Part shown: positions 27,247 to 36,636 of the stretch, piece by piece
Layout of the letters: each line of letters begins with the position of its first letter
How positions within the stretch are numbered: the stretch's first letter is position 1
DNA from: Hyphomonadaceae bacterium
GTDB taxonomy: Bacteria > Pseudomonadota > Alphaproteobacteria > Caulobacterales > Aquidulcibacteraceae
DNA: 64,000 nucleotides
Assembly (NCBI GenBank): GCA_016791445.1
Contig: JAEUMP010000012.1
Coordinates: 38,949 to 102,948, forward strand
Direction: 5' to 3'
Translations under genes and position numbers: made by a program
Notes under the pieces: model-generated
The model's database searches: none
Told to the model about the DNA's origin: nothing
What the model saw: only the letters and a program-made list of their open reading frames with translations

Positions 27247-28337
27247 GCACGCGTCTCCTTACGCCTTGCAGGCGCGTAATCGATGTAGCCTTCCGGCCCC
27301 TGCGTATAGAACGTTGAGGCGTCATACCGTGCGAGTGGGATCCCGCGCTCGATGCGGATGGGCAGATCCGGATTGGATATGAAGAGGCGCCCGAAGGAGA
27401 TGGCTTCTGCAGCGCCGGATGAAACAAGCGCCGCCCCCTGTTCAGGCGTCAGATCGGAATTGAGCACGAGCGGCGCGTGGAAGGCGCCTCGTATGGCGGG
27501 CGCCAATGGATCTCGATCGCCCGTTCCCAACGTGCCGTCACGGGGCGGCTCACGCAGTTCGAGGAACGCTATGCCGATATCATCCAGCCTTTGGGCGACG
27601 GCGACAAACAGAGGCTCGGGATTACTGTCGTTCACGCCCTGTGTGTCACCATTAGGAGAGAGGCGTACGGATGTGCGATCGCCACCGACTTCCCCGACAA
27701 CTGCTTGAGCGACATCGCTCAGGAAGCGCATCCGGTTCTCGATCGGTCCGCCATAGATGTCATCGCGATGATTGGCGTTGTCTCGCAGGAACTGGTCGAT
27801 GAGGTAGCCGTTTGCGGCGTGGATCTGCACCCCATCAAAACCCGCCGCCATCGCGTTCGCAGCGGCGCGCCGATAGTCTTCCACCACGCGCGGGATCTCG
27901 GCGAGTTCAAGCGGCCGAGCGAGCGCATAAGGCTCACGGCCATCATAGGTGTGCGCCCTGCCCGGCGCGCGCGTCGCCGATGATGACACAGGCGCGGCCC
28001 CGCCCACAAAGCTTGGGTGCACCATCCGCCCCATGTGCCAGAGCTGTGCGATGATGCGCCCTCCAGCCGTGTGCACCGCATCGGTAACCCGCTTCCACCC
28101 GGCCACCTGGTCGTCACGCCACAATCCGGTCGCAAACGGCCAACCCAGCCCCTGCCGGCTCACGCCGATAGCTTCGGAAATGATGAGGCCGGCGCCAGCG
28201 CGCTGCGCGTAGTACGTCGACATCAGGTCCGTAGCTGCGTGCCCTCGCGTCCCGCGCGTACGCGTCAAGGGCGCCATGAGGATGCGATTGGGCGCGCAGA
28301 GCGCTCCTAACCGGATCGGATCGAACAGCGTGGTCAT
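27243..28337 (-). CDS. old yellow enzyme-family alkene reductase
   Basis: 364 residues; ATG 28337 is preferred because GGTGAG precedes it, although ATG 28355 is in frame. Motifs: NRILMAPLTRTRG at the N-terminus, DGVQIHAANGYLIDQFL (the His-x-x-Asn pair that holds the substrate carbonyl), NHRDDIYGGPIENRMRF (FMN phosphate region) and SFGRLFISNPDLP. It should reduce the C=C of an alpha,beta-unsaturated ketone with FMN and NAD(P)H. It overlaps the downstream SDR by 4 bp. This supports an enone intermediate in the pathway. Confidence 0.88.
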   Translation of the reverse strand: MTTLFDPIRLGALCAPNRILMAPLTRTRGTRGHAATDLMSTYYAQRAGAGLIISEAIGVSRQGLGWPFATGLWRDDQVAGWKRVTDAVHTAGGRIIAQLWHMGRMVHPSFVGGAAPVSSSATRAPGRAHTYDGREPYALARPLELAEIPRVVEDYRRAAANAMAAGFDGVQIHAANGYLIDQFLRDNANHRDDIYGGPIENRMRFLSDVAQAVVGEVGGDRTSVRLSPNGDTQGVNDSNPEPLFVAVAQRLDDIGIAFLELREPPRDGTLGTGDRDPLAPAIRGAFHAPLVLNSDLTPEQGAALVSSGAAEAISFGRLFISNPDLPIRIERGIPLARYDASTFYTQGPEGYIDYAPARRKETRA

Positions 28338-28487
28338 CGTTGTCTCACCCAGCATCGCGCGCGCGCCGTCAACCGCGCCGCATCAGCACGCCGGCTCTAG
28401 AATTTAACGACGGCGTGGACGTTCAAAAGGGCCGCACCGGCCACGCACAAGGGGACATTTTCGGCCGAGAGCAGGGTACCGCCAAGA

Positions 28488-29315
28488 TCAGACGCGACCG
28501 TCGGAAATCGACCAGCCGCCATCGACGGGCATCGCGACGCCGGTGACGAAGGACGCCTCGTCACTCATGAGATAGGCCACCGCAGCCGCCTGCTCTTCGG
28601 CCGACCCGAACCGGTTCATCAGCGTGCGCTGCTGAACGCGGGTCCTAGCGGAATCGTATGCGGCTGGCCCGAGCGCAGAACGCATCTGCTCGAAGATGGG
28701 CGTTTCCACCGGACCGGGGCAGAGGCAGTTCACCCGGATGTTGTCCTTCGCATAGTCCATCGCTGCGTGATGCGTGAGACTGATTACTGCGGCTTTCGTC
28801 ATGCCATAGAGCGCATGATTACGGTTGGGTCTCAGTCCCGCCATCGACGAGACGTTCACGATCACTCCGCCGCCGCGCGCGCGCATCGGCGCACACGCCG
28901 CCTGCATGCCGAACCAGACTGGCTTAAGGTTGATGGCGATCATCTTGTCGAAGTCTTCGACCGGAACCGTCTCAAAGGGCTGCATGGGACCGCCGATTCC
29001 GGCGTTGTTCACGAGCCCGTCGAGTCCCCCGAACACCTGCGTCGCCCGCTGGATGGCGGAAGTGACAACGTCCAGATCCGCGACGCTTCCAACCGCCGTT
29101 TCGCATCGACCGCCGCGCGAAGTGACGTCCGCCGCCAGAGCGCCGAGCCCTTCCGCTGAAAGGTCTAGCCCGACTATGTCGGCCCCCTCTTCTGCCAAGC
29201 GCAGCGCACAGGCGCGTCCGATGCCGCTCGCGGCGCCAGTTATGACGACAGATCTACCGGCAAAACGCCCCCTGAACCGGCTGGCAGCACTGCTCAAGAC
29301 GGCCTCCACGATCAT
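28488..29315 (-). CDS. SDR-family dehydrogenase (first gene of catabolic operon)
   Basis: 275 residues, ATG 29315. Motifs: VVITGAASGIGRACALRLAE, Asp after strand 2 (IVGLDLSAEG, NAD preference), NNAGIGGPMQ, NVSSMAGLRP and YGMTKAAVISL. It ends DEASFVTGVAMPVDGGWSIS, the standard SDR C-terminus. First gene of the minus-strand operon, divergent from the AraC gene across a 155-bp regulatory region. Likely acts on an alcohol of the same ring compound as the other SDR, with opposite stereochemistry or at another step (inference). Confidence 0.86.
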   Translation of the reverse strand: MIVEAVLSSAASRFRGRFAGRSVVITGAASGIGRACALRLAEEGADIVGLDLSAEGLGALAADVTSRGGRCETAVGSVADLDVVTSAIQRATQVFGGLDGLVNNAGIGGPMQPFETVPVEDFDKMIAINLKPVWFGMQAACAPMRARGGGVIVNVSSMAGLRPNRNHALYGMTKAAVISLTHHAAMDYAKDNIRVNCLCPGPVETPIFEQMRSALGPAAYDSARTRVQQRTLMNRFGSAEEQAAAVAYLMSDEASFVTGVAMPVDGGWSISDGRV

Positions 29316-29375
29316 TGCGCACCAGGCGCTTGCTCTGCCGATCTACTGCGCAAGCTTGCGGCTGTCCATCCAAAT

Positions 29376-29390
29376 GTGTACATTGTACAC
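29376..29390. promoter_or_regulatory. 15-bp perfect palindrome, probable operator
   Basis: GTGTACATTGTACAC is a perfect inverted repeat (7-bp arms around T) in the intergenic region between the divergent SDR and AraC genes, 61 bp upstream of the SDR start and 81 bp upstream of the AraC start. Its AT-rich symmetry in GC-rich DNA makes chance unlikely. The regulator may be the AraC or the TetR protein of the cluster, or an outside one. Confidence 0.6.
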
Positions 29391-29470
29391 TTCCGCAGAT
29401 AGGCGTCATCGCCGCGGTAGAGAAGCAAAAGGCGCCGAACACGGCGCGATCCATCACGACGGAGACCGCT

Positions 29471-30529
29471 ATGTCTTCACCTGCGCACCAATTGACGATG
29501 CTTCAGGGCGACACGCGCGCCTGCACTGCGGCTCCGGGCATGTCGCTGAGGGACATCAGAATTTTTCTCAACGCTGACGGTCGACCGCCGGCCCATGCCG
29601 AACAGTTGCTGCAAGCGCATGGCGTTTTCCCGGCAGCGGGCACACCTCAGCACATCGTGCCGGTTGATGCGTGCTGGCGCATTTTCGTCGAGCACGCCGC
29701 TGTCATCGGCGACGAGATGCATTGCACCTCAACCACCAAACTGAAGCCCGGCAGCACCAGCCTTCTGATCGCGCGCATGCTGTTGTGCCCGACAATCCTT
29801 GAGGCGATGAGCGCCTATGGCGAGGCCGCAGGGCTGATCACTCCAGACATGACGGTGAGCGTCACACGCAAGGCGAACGGCGTTGCGCTGCGCTGGCGTC
29901 CGAGCGCGCCAGAGAGTGAACTCCACCAGATCATGCTGGAGGGAACGGCCGCCGTTTACTTCGCAGCTTTCAGCTGGCTGGCCGGGAAGCCGCTTTCCGT
30001 CGTGCGCGTTCGTGCGCCTGCGGCCCGCAAGGACGCTGGGTCCACCCTGCTGCACATAATGGGCGCGCCGATCGCCTACGCGGGCGACGATCTGGAGGTC
30101 ACATTCTCAGCGGAGAGTGCAGAAGCCGCCATCATGCCACGCGATGTCAACGCCTGGCTCGACGGCGCGTACAAGATGCTCTGCACCGCCGCCATCGATG
30201 TGTCGAAAGGCAAGCCGCATGGAGCATTTACCGAACAGGTGCGCGCCGCGTTGCTGCAAGGCGTCGATCAGCAGGAAGTGGCCTTGCGCTGCGGCATGTC
30301 GACGAAAACGGTCGCGCGACGTCTGGAGCAAGAGGGTCACTCCTTTCGCCGCGTGCGCGATGAAGTGCGCATGCAGAAATCGACCTCCCTGATCCACGCT
30401 TCGCTGACAGTGGAGACCATCGCCGAGCAACTCGGCTACGGCGACACGCGCAGCTTTCGACGCGCGTTCAAGCGCTGGTTCGGCGTTAGCCCGTCGGCCT
30501 ACCGCAGCCAGCGCGCCTGCGCGGGCTGA
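29471..30529 (+). CDS. AraC-family transcriptional regulator
   Basis: 352 residues from ATG 29471 with GGAG 10 bp upstream. The N-terminal 240 residues match the arabinose_bd type found in regulators of aromatic and terpenoid catabolism. The C-terminal 100 residues are a two-HTH AraC domain (VALRCGMSTKTVARRLEQEG; TVETIAEQLGYGDTRSFRRA; KRWFGVSPSAYRSQ). Divergent from the SDR-OYE-SDR-monooxygenase-EthD operon and upstream of the receptor gene, so it is the likely activator of both, perhaps through the palindrome at 29376. Confidence 0.88.
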   Translation: MSSPAHQLTMLQGDTRACTAAPGMSLRDIRIFLNADGRPPAHAEQLLQAHGVFPAAGTPQHIVPVDACWRIFVEHAAVIGDEMHCTSTTKLKPGSTSLLIARMLLCPTILEAMSAYGEAAGLITPDMTVSVTRKANGVALRWRPSAPESELHQIMLEGTAAVYFAAFSWLAGKPLSVVRVRAPAARKDAGSTLLHIMGAPIAYAGDDLEVTFSAESAEAAIMPRDVNAWLDGAYKMLCTAAIDVSKGKPHGAFTEQVRAALLQGVDQQEVALRCGMSTKTVARRLEQEGHSFRRVRDEVRMQKSTSLIHASLTVETIAEQLGYGDTRSFRRAFKRWFGVSPSAYRSQRACAG

Positions 30530-30671
30530 GTCCAAAAGTGTCCGCCCCTCCTGGAGACGTCCGGCCCTAGCGGCGGCGCCTCGCACCCCCCAGTCTGTCG
30601 CCACAAGCAAAGCGAGCACGCCTGCACGCAAAACGAGGCGGACGCGGAGCAACACAGGGGAGGACGACGCA

Positions 30672-33008
30672 ATGACCGAAGAGAACTCAATCCGTCTTGC
30701 AACCGCGAAGGACAAGCGCACGCTGAGTTTTCGCCGCCTTATCGCGACGGGCGTCTCCATGGCGGCCTTTCTCGCCGCGCCCACCGCCCTCGCCCAGACC
30801 GCCAAAGAACCGACGGAGCCCTCCATGGGCCTCGACGAAATCATCGTCACCGCCGAAAAACGCGCGGAGAGCGCCAACTCGGTGCCTATGTCGATCACAG
30901 CCATCACGGGCGAACGTCTCGCCGACGCCGGGATTACACAACCGCGCGATCTGACCAGGATCACGCCCGCATTCATCTACGCAGACTCCTATGTCGGATC
31001 GCCGATTTTCACGCTGCGCGGCGTGGGATTCAGCGACATCAGTCTGGGCGGTCGGCCCACCGTCAGCATCTATTCCGATGAGGCGCCAATCCCCTTCGCC
31101 ATCGAAACGCGTGGCGCAAGTCTCGATCTGGAGCGAGTGGAAATACTGAAAGGCCCCCAGGGCACCCTCTTCGGCCAGAACGCAACGGGCGGCGCCATCA
31201 ATTACGTGGCGGCCAGGCCCGCCGACAGCTTCACGGCGGGCGGCACTATTGGCATCGGCAACTTTGCCTCGCTGAGCGCCGGCGGCTTCATCAGCGGCCC
31301 GCTTGCGGAAACACTCAATGCTCGTATTGCCCTTGAGCACACGCGCATGGATGGCTGGCAGCGCAGCTACACAAGCGGCGACACGAACGGGGCCGGTGAT
31401 TTTACCAATGGCCGCCTTCTGCTGGATTGGAATCCGGCAGACAAACTTGAAGTTCAGGTCAATCTCAACGGTTGGAAGGACCGCTCGGAAGTGCAGGCCG
31501 GGCAGCTCATCGCTGTCACCCCCTCCATCCCGCCGCTCGCGGGCTTCGTGCCAGGTTTGATCGGATATCCCCTAGCGCCGAAGGACAACCGCGCCGCAGA
31601 TTTCAACCCAGCCGACGACTATGGTCGAAACAACGACTTCCGGCAGGCGAATGTCCGGTTCGACTATGGGATTTCCGACCATTTGACCCTGACGTCGCTC
31701 ACCTCGTTCAGCACATTTTCGCAGCGACAACTGCAAGATATAGACGGCACCTCGCTCAGCAACCTGAATCAATTGACCATCGGCGACATCGAGTCTGTCT
31801 CGGAAGAACTGCGACTAGCGGGCGATTTTGACCGCGGACACTTCGTTGTCGGCGCGACTTACGCAAAAGACGTCGTTGAGGAGATCGGCTTCCTCAACGA
31901 AACGCAAAGCACCGTGGCAATTGCGTTTACTCCGCCGCTCAACACCTTTCGGGACGAAAGTCATCAGGACATAACGACGTGGGCGCTGTTTGCGAGCGGG
32001 GAAATTTCGCTCACGGACTCGCTGTCAGTCTATGGCGGCTTGCGCTACACGGAGATGAAGAACGACTTCAACGGCTGCACCTCCGACACCGGCGACGGAG
32101 TCGCGGCGGCCTCGTTTGGCGCGCTTCTCGGCGCAGTCATTCCGGCGGGAGCATGTGTCACCGCAGATGCGACCTTCACGCCGGGACGCGTGTTTGATCG
32201 TCTGGAGGAAAACAATGTTTCATGGCGCGTCGGCATGGAGTGGAACCCGGCCGAGCGCATGATGCTCTATGCCAATGCGAGCCGCGGCTACAAGGCCGGT
32301 AGCTTTCCCACCCTCGCCGCCACCGTTGCGAGCCAGCTCACCCCTGCGACGCAGGAATCAGTCGTCGCCTATGAGGCCGGGTTCAAGACAACGCTCTTCG
32401 AACGCACGCTGCAGCTCAACGGCGCCGTCTTCCGCTATGACTATTCGGACAAGCAAATTCTCGGAAAGGTCTCGGATCCCTTCCTCGGACCACTGCTGCG
32501 TCTCGTCAACGTTCCGAACTCCGAAATCAACGGCGTCGAGTTGCAGGTCGACTGGGCCCCGATTGGCGGGCTCAAAATCTCGGCGGGCGGCTCCTACATC
32601 GACTCCGAAATTCTCGACAACTTTACCAACTTCGACCCGAACGGCGTACTGAAGAACTTCGGCGGAGAATCCTTCCCCAACACGCCGGAATGGCAGTTCG
32701 TAGCCGATGGGTCCTACACTTGGTCCGCCAGCGAACGGTTCGACGCGTTCGTCGGCGGCAATCTCTCTTACCAGGGAGAGACCAACAGCCAGCTCGGCGA
32801 ACTCGCACGTCTAGAGGTGGATGCCTATACGCTGGTCGACCTGCGCGCAGGCATCGAGGCCAAGAACGGCGCCTGGAAACTCATGGCATGGGGGCGCAAC
32901 GTCGGCGACACCTACTACTGGACCACCGGCAATGCGAACCTAGACACCACCGTGCGGTTCGCCGGCATGCCGCAGACCTACGGCATCACCCTCTCCTTCC
33001 GGAAGTGA
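30672..33008 (+). CDS. TonB-dependent receptor
   Basis: 778 residues from ATG 30672, preceded by GGGGAGGACG. The signal peptide runs to about residue 42 (AFLAAPTALAQ). The plug domain has LDEIIVTAEKRAESANSVPM (TonB box region) and VEILKGPQGTLFGQNATGGA; a beta-barrel follows and ends YGITLSFRK, with the C-terminal aromatic residue expected for outer-membrane assembly. It should import the pathway substrate (a hydrophobic or terpenoid compound, inference). A terminator lies directly after the stop, so the esterase is partly uncoupled. Confidence 0.92.
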   Translation: MTEENSIRLATAKDKRTLSFRRLIATGVSMAAFLAAPTALAQTAKEPTEPSMGLDEIIVTAEKRAESANSVPMSITAITGERLADAGITQPRDLTRITPAFIYADSYVGSPIFTLRGVGFSDISLGGRPTVSIYSDEAPIPFAIETRGASLDLERVEILKGPQGTLFGQNATGGAINYVAARPADSFTAGGTIGIGNFASLSAGGFISGPLAETLNARIALEHTRMDGWQRSYTSGDTNGAGDFTNGRLLLDWNPADKLEVQVNLNGWKDRSEVQAGQLIAVTPSIPPLAGFVPGLIGYPLAPKDNRAADFNPADDYGRNNDFRQANVRFDYGISDHLTLTSLTSFSTFSQRQLQDIDGTSLSNLNQLTIGDIESVSEELRLAGDFDRGHFVVGATYAKDVVEEIGFLNETQSTVAIAFTPPLNTFRDESHQDITTWALFASGEISLTDSLSVYGGLRYTEMKNDFNGCTSDTGDGVAAASFGALLGAVIPAGACVTADATFTPGRVFDRLEENNVSWRVGMEWNPAERMMLYANASRGYKAGSFPTLAATVASQLTPATQESVVAYEAGFKTTLFERTLQLNGAVFRYDYSDKQILGKVSDPFLGPLLRLVNVPNSEINGVELQVDWAPIGGLKISAGGSYIDSEILDNFTNFDPNGVLKNFGGESFPNTPEWQFVADGSYTWSASERFDAFVGGNLSYQGETNSQLGELARLEVDAYTLVDLRAGIEAKNGAWKLMAWGRNVGDTYYWTTGNANLDTTVRFAGMPQTYGITLSFRK

Positions 33009-33016
33009 TGACGCCT

Positions 33017-33050
33017 CGCTCCCGTCGTGAACGCGACGGGAGCGCTTTTC
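33017..33050 (+). terminator. intrinsic terminator after TonB-receptor gene
   Basis: An 11-bp stem (33017-33027 with 33034-33044), loop TGAACG, then CTTTTC. It begins 8 bp after the stop codon. Confidence 0.75.
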
Positions 33051-33078
33051 TTGAACGCACCGATCGACAGGCCCCACC

Positions 33079-34218
33079 ATGACCGCAGCGCCGCTCTCCG
33101 GAACCTGCCCGCCCGCCTTCACAGCCGTCGCCGATGCGTTCCAGCGCAACTTCACCGAGCACAACGACATTGGCGCCTCGCTGTCCATCTGCAAGGACGG
33201 GGAGATCATCGTCGACCTGTGGGGCGGCTTCAAGGATGCGGCGCGTACGCTACCCTGGCGAGACAACACGCTGGTCAATGTGTGGTCCACCACCAAGGGC
33301 GTGATGGCGCTCTGCGTGGCGCGGCTTGTGGATCAAGGCCGCCTGTCGCTGGACCGTCCGGTCGCAGACTACTGGCCGGAATTCGCCGCAAATGGCAAAG
33401 CAGAAGTGACGGTCGCGCAACTCTTCTCGCATCAGGCAGGAATCTGCGGCCCCGAAAAGCGCGTCACCGAAGCAGAACTTCTCGACACGGACTTTCTCGC
33501 CGCGCTCCTCGCGGCGGAAACACCGCACTGGCCCGTCGGCTCAAGGTCCGGCTATCACGCGCTTACTATCGGTCCGCTCGCCGACGGCTTGTTCAAGCGC
33601 GTCATCGGAAAAACTGTCGGCGAGTACTTTCGCAACGAACTCGCAGAACCCTTGGGCATCGATTTTCACATGGGATTGCCGCTCAGCGAGGAGGAACGGG
33701 TCGCCGAAATCGTCCATGACGGCAACCCGGAGTCTGGCGGCCATGACTCGTTCAACGCGTATCAGCTCCTGGCGCAGGCCAACGTGCCGGTGCGCGCCGC
33801 GCTAGCTAACCTTCGCGCGTGGCGCACGCAGGGAACGCCGTCCGCGGCGGGCCAGGGCAATGCGCGCGATCTCGCCCGGCTCTACGGCGCCCTCGCCTCA
33901 GACCGTCGCATCGCAGGCGTCGAACTCGTGAGCGAGGCGACACTCGCCGCCGTCACGACCATCCAGATCGAAAACGAAGATCTCGTGCTGCGTTTTCCTA
34001 TGAGTTGGGGCGTGGGCTTTGCGATCAACAAGGCCATGGGCGTCTACGGCCCCAACCCTGGCGCCTTCGGTCACCATGGTTGGGGCGGCTCCTTCGCTTT
34101 CGCCGATCCCGCAAAGCGGATCGGCGTCGCCTATGCGATGAACTTCATGCGCGAGCCCCAGGGCGGCCTTGATCCCCGTTTCGCAGGCATCGTGGCGGCG
34201 GTCTACGCGTCCTTGTGA
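33079..34218 (+). CDS. beta-lactamase-fold serine hydrolase (esterase)
   Basis: 379 residues from ATG 33079. Class C beta-lactamase/EstB fold: VWSTTKGVMALCVARL holds the SxxK nucleophile, RSGYHALTIG the Tyr of the second motif, and HHGWGGSFAFADP the C-terminal third motif. No signal peptide, so it is cytoplasmic. Members hydrolyse esters and lactones rather than beta-lactams. Its position beside a Baeyer-Villiger monooxygenase cluster suggests it opens the lactone or ester product. The 3' end overlaps the convergent TetR gene by 16 bp. Confidence 0.85.
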   Translation: MTAAPLSGTCPPAFTAVADAFQRNFTEHNDIGASLSICKDGEIIVDLWGGFKDAARTLPWRDNTLVNVWSTTKGVMALCVARLVDQGRLSLDRPVADYWPEFAANGKAEVTVAQLFSHQAGICGPEKRVTEAELLDTDFLAALLAAETPHWPVGSRSGYHALTIGPLADGLFKRVIGKTVGEYFRNELAEPLGIDFHMGLPLSEEERVAEIVHDGNPESGGHDSFNAYQLLAQANVPVRAALANLRAWRTQGTPSAAGQGNARDLARLYGALASDRRIAGVELVSEATLAAVTTIQIENEDLVLRFPMSWGVGFAINKAMGVYGPNPGAFGHHGWGGSFAFADPAKRIGVAYAMNFMREPQGGLDPRFAGIVAAVYASL

Positions 34219-34883
34219 GCGGCGATCCGTTGCTCGATGCCGGCGATGATGCAGTCCAGTCCGAAGATGAATTGCGCATCGTCGAGCGGACGCGACAGCA
34301 CATCGGCGACAGTGCGCACCGCTTGCGCTGGAATATCGTCCACCTCCCGCAGCAGCGCGGTCACTTTCTTCACGCGGTCAGCCCGCGAGAGCTTCCCCCG
34401 CCCCGCTTTGCGCCGCGTCAGAGATTGCGCTTCAAGCAACGCATAGCCCGTTGTATAACTCGAGATGGTCCAGTAGACGTCCGGCAGGAGCGCCAGCGGC
34501 ACGCCGGTGGTCCGCAACCGCTCGATGATCTCCGTATTCACGCGCAGCGAAATGGGCGAGCGGCGAAACTCGCGACCAATCAGGTCAGCCAGGTGCGGGT
34601 GCGCCAGCATCGCACCGCGCACCGTCAGACTGAGTGACCGCGCCTGCGCCTGCCAGCGGCCTTTGGCCGGGGTCGGCACGAAACCCTGGATCACATTGTC
34701 GACGACGGCGTCCAAAAGCGCTGTCTTGCTCGTGAAGTGCCGGTACACGCCCATGGTGGACGCACCGAGAGCGATCCCGAGATCGCGCATATTGAGCGCC
34801 GCCAGCCCATTGGCGTCAATGAGCGCCAGCGCCGCCGCAACAATGCCTTCGCGGGACAATTCGGGACGTTGGCGTACGGGCAT
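34203..34883 (-). CDS. TetR-family regulator
   Basis: 226 residues from ATG 34883 (AAGG just upstream; ATG 34907 in frame has none). The N-terminal HTH is clear: LSREGIVAAALALIDANGLA, LNMRDLGIALGASTMGVYRH, FTSKTALLDAVVDNVI. The C-terminal part (VRGAMLAHPHLADLIGREF, YTTGYALLEAQSL) resembles the TetR_C ligand-binding domain of TetR itself. Convergent with the esterase gene. Probably a repressor responding to a pathway compound (inference). Confidence 0.85.
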   Translation of the reverse strand: MPVRQRPELSREGIVAAALALIDANGLAALNMRDLGIALGASTMGVYRHFTSKTALLDAVVDNVIQGFVPTPAKGRWQAQARSLSLTVRGAMLAHPHLADLIGREFRRSPISLRVNTEIIERLRTTGVPLALLPDVYWTISSYTTGYALLEAQSLTRRKAGRGKLSRADRVKKVTALLREVDDIPAQAVRTVADVLSRPLDDAQFIFGLDCIIAGIEQRIAAHKDA

Positions 34884-35050
34884 AGACCTTGAATATGCTG
34901 GGGCCATGAATGAAGTTGAGGTTATGAACTGTGGACGACGCCTTCAGAAAATCCGCATCTGCTGAGCGGTCGATGGCAATGATCAGGTGATCTACCTCAT
35001 CCTACACAAACAACACACTCTGGCCTGCACCCGGTTCCGTGGACGCCTTC

Positions 35051-35913
35051 CTAAGCTAACGCCTCCTGTTCCTCGAACGCAATCGGGCTGAGGTAGCCGA
35101 GCGTGGAGTGACGTCGCCGTGGATTGTAGAAGCACTCGATGTAGTCGAACACGTCGGCTCGGGCCTCGTCGCGTGTCCGGTACGTTTTGCGCGCCGTCCG
35201 TTCCGTCTTCAGCGAAGAGAAGAAGCTCTCCATCGCCGCATTGTCCCAGCAGTTTCCGGCGCGGCTCATCAAGCGCGTGTCGCCATGATCGGCCATCAGG
35301 CGCTGAAACGCCTCGCTCGTGTACTGGCTGCCGCGATCGGAATGATGCAGGAGCGCGTCGGATTTTCCACGCCGCCACAGCGCCATCATCAGTGCATTGG
35401 TGACAAGATCGGATGTCATTTAGGTACTCATCGACCAGCCCACGACGCGACGGGAGTAGAGATCGATCACAGCCGCCACGTAGAGCCATCCTTCGGCGGT
35501 CCAGATGTAGGTGAAGTCCGCCACCCACTTCCGGTTCGGCGCCGTCGCCTCAAAGCGGCGGTCCAGCGTATTCGGCGCGACGGTCGCCGTGCTACGCACG
35601 CCGGTGTCGGACGGCAGACGCCGCCGGCGCGGACGCGCCCGTAACGCCTGCAGCCGCATGAGCTTTTCGATGCGGTGGAGCCCGCTCGATACGCCCTCGG
35701 CGAGCACATCACGCCAGACGCGGCGCGCGCCGTAGGTCCGATCGCTCTGAATGTAGCTGGCGAGCACACGCGCAGCGATGGCGTCGTCGGCCTTCGCCCT
35801 AGCGCTCGGAGACCGCGATAGCCATGCGAAGAAGCCGCTCCGCGACACAACGAGCGCGTCGCACATCCAGCTCACCGGCCATACCCCTCGGTGTTTCGCG
35901 ACAAAGCCGAACA
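35051..35913 (-). pseudogene. IS3 transposase orfB with in-frame TAA
   Basis: Two adjacent minus-strand pieces in one frame make an IS3 OrfB integrase. The first (to 35420) holds KWVADFTYIWTAEGW (first Asp) and VIDLYSRRVVGWSM (second Asp region). TAA at 35420-35422 interrupts it right before ATG 35419. The second piece carries LLHHSDRGSQYTSEAF and NAAMESFFSSLKTERT (catalytic Glu) and the conserved end STLGYLSPIAFEE. Only one codon is lost, so the stop is a point mutation (or a base error) in an otherwise full-length DDE transposase. Confidence 0.85.
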
Positions 35914-36207
35914 TCAGATCTGGTCTTTCGCGAAGTAGGCCGCGGCTTTTTTTGGAATGTCGCGCTCAGCCTTGAGCTTCGTCACCTCGCCACGCAGCCA
36001 CTCGATCTCCAGCTGCTCGGGTCTCATCTGGCCCTGGCCGGGAAACGCCTGGTTCGGCTCGGCCTCGAAATCCCGGACCCACTTGCGCAGCACATTCTCG
36101 TGGACCCCGAGGTCCCGCGCCGCCTGGGCGGCCGTGACACCCCGGTCCCGGATCAGCCGCACCGCCTCAAGCTTGAACTCGCGTGCGAACGCTCTTCGAC
36201 GTCCCAT
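35914..36207 (-). CDS. IS3 transposase orfA
   Basis: 97 residues, start ATG 36207 with AGGAC upstream. It has the N-terminal HTH typical of IS3 OrfA (KLEAVRLIRDRGVTAAQAAR, LGVHENVLRKWVRDFE) and a leucine-rich helical C-terminus (RPEQLEIEWLRGEVTKLKAE). Its stop overlaps the ATG that opens the orfB frame (TGATG). The A7 slippery run lies near its 3' end. Confidence 0.88.
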   Translation of the reverse strand: MGRRRAFAREFKLEAVRLIRDRGVTAAQAARDLGVHENVLRKWVRDFEAEPNQAFPGQGQMRPEQLEIEWLRGEVTKLKAERDIPKKAAAYFAKDQI

Positions 36208-36272
36208 GTCCTGTCTCCGATCCCACTAAACACCTTAACTCGGTGTCCGTGAAACCGGATGCAGGCCAGACT

Positions 36273-36636
36273 GTCACGACTGTCATCATGCTACCCGCCT
36301 TGACGGAGTAGGACCCTAACTCAGGTCCGACACCACCGGGTGGGCGCCGTCCACAGCATCAGGGACGGAAGTCAGCCCTGACCGGCGAGAGACCGCCCAA
36401 TAGCGGACGTTCCTGGGCCCATTAGTGACCGAGCATTTCTCGCCGAAGAGTGTTGCTCGTGACCTTCGCCACAGTCCCAAACCCAGAGATCTAAGAGATC
36501 CACGCAGTGGCTCAACGACCCAATTTGTGGCGATCGATCAAGACCCTCCCTAGTCCATTCGATTGCGCGATTGATGCCGCTAATCTCGATGAAACCATTT
36601 CGCGCGACTTTCAGCCGGACAACGCTGGGGTCTCAA
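36273..36636. other. 364-bp region between IS3 element and histidine kinase gene
   Basis: No gene seen. It contains a copy of the short motif TAGCGGACGTT (36401) that resembles sequences in other spacers of this window. It holds the kinase promoter. Confidence 0.35.

Larger units (their letters stand above)
35020..36269 (-). mobile_element. IS3-family insertion sequence, complete, 1250 bp
   Basis: Imperfect 25-bp terminal inverted repeats (21 of 25 match; both begin CTGGCCTGCA) bound the element. The flanking trinucleotide ACT occurs at 35017-35019 and 36270-36272, a 3-bp target duplication as expected for IS3. Inside are orfA and, in the -1 frame, orfB, with an A7 run on the transcribed strand (35946-35952) that could serve programmed frameshifting. 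orfB has an in-frame stop, so this copy is probably not autonomous. It landed in the spacer between the TetR gene and the histidine kinase gene. Confidence 0.92.
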
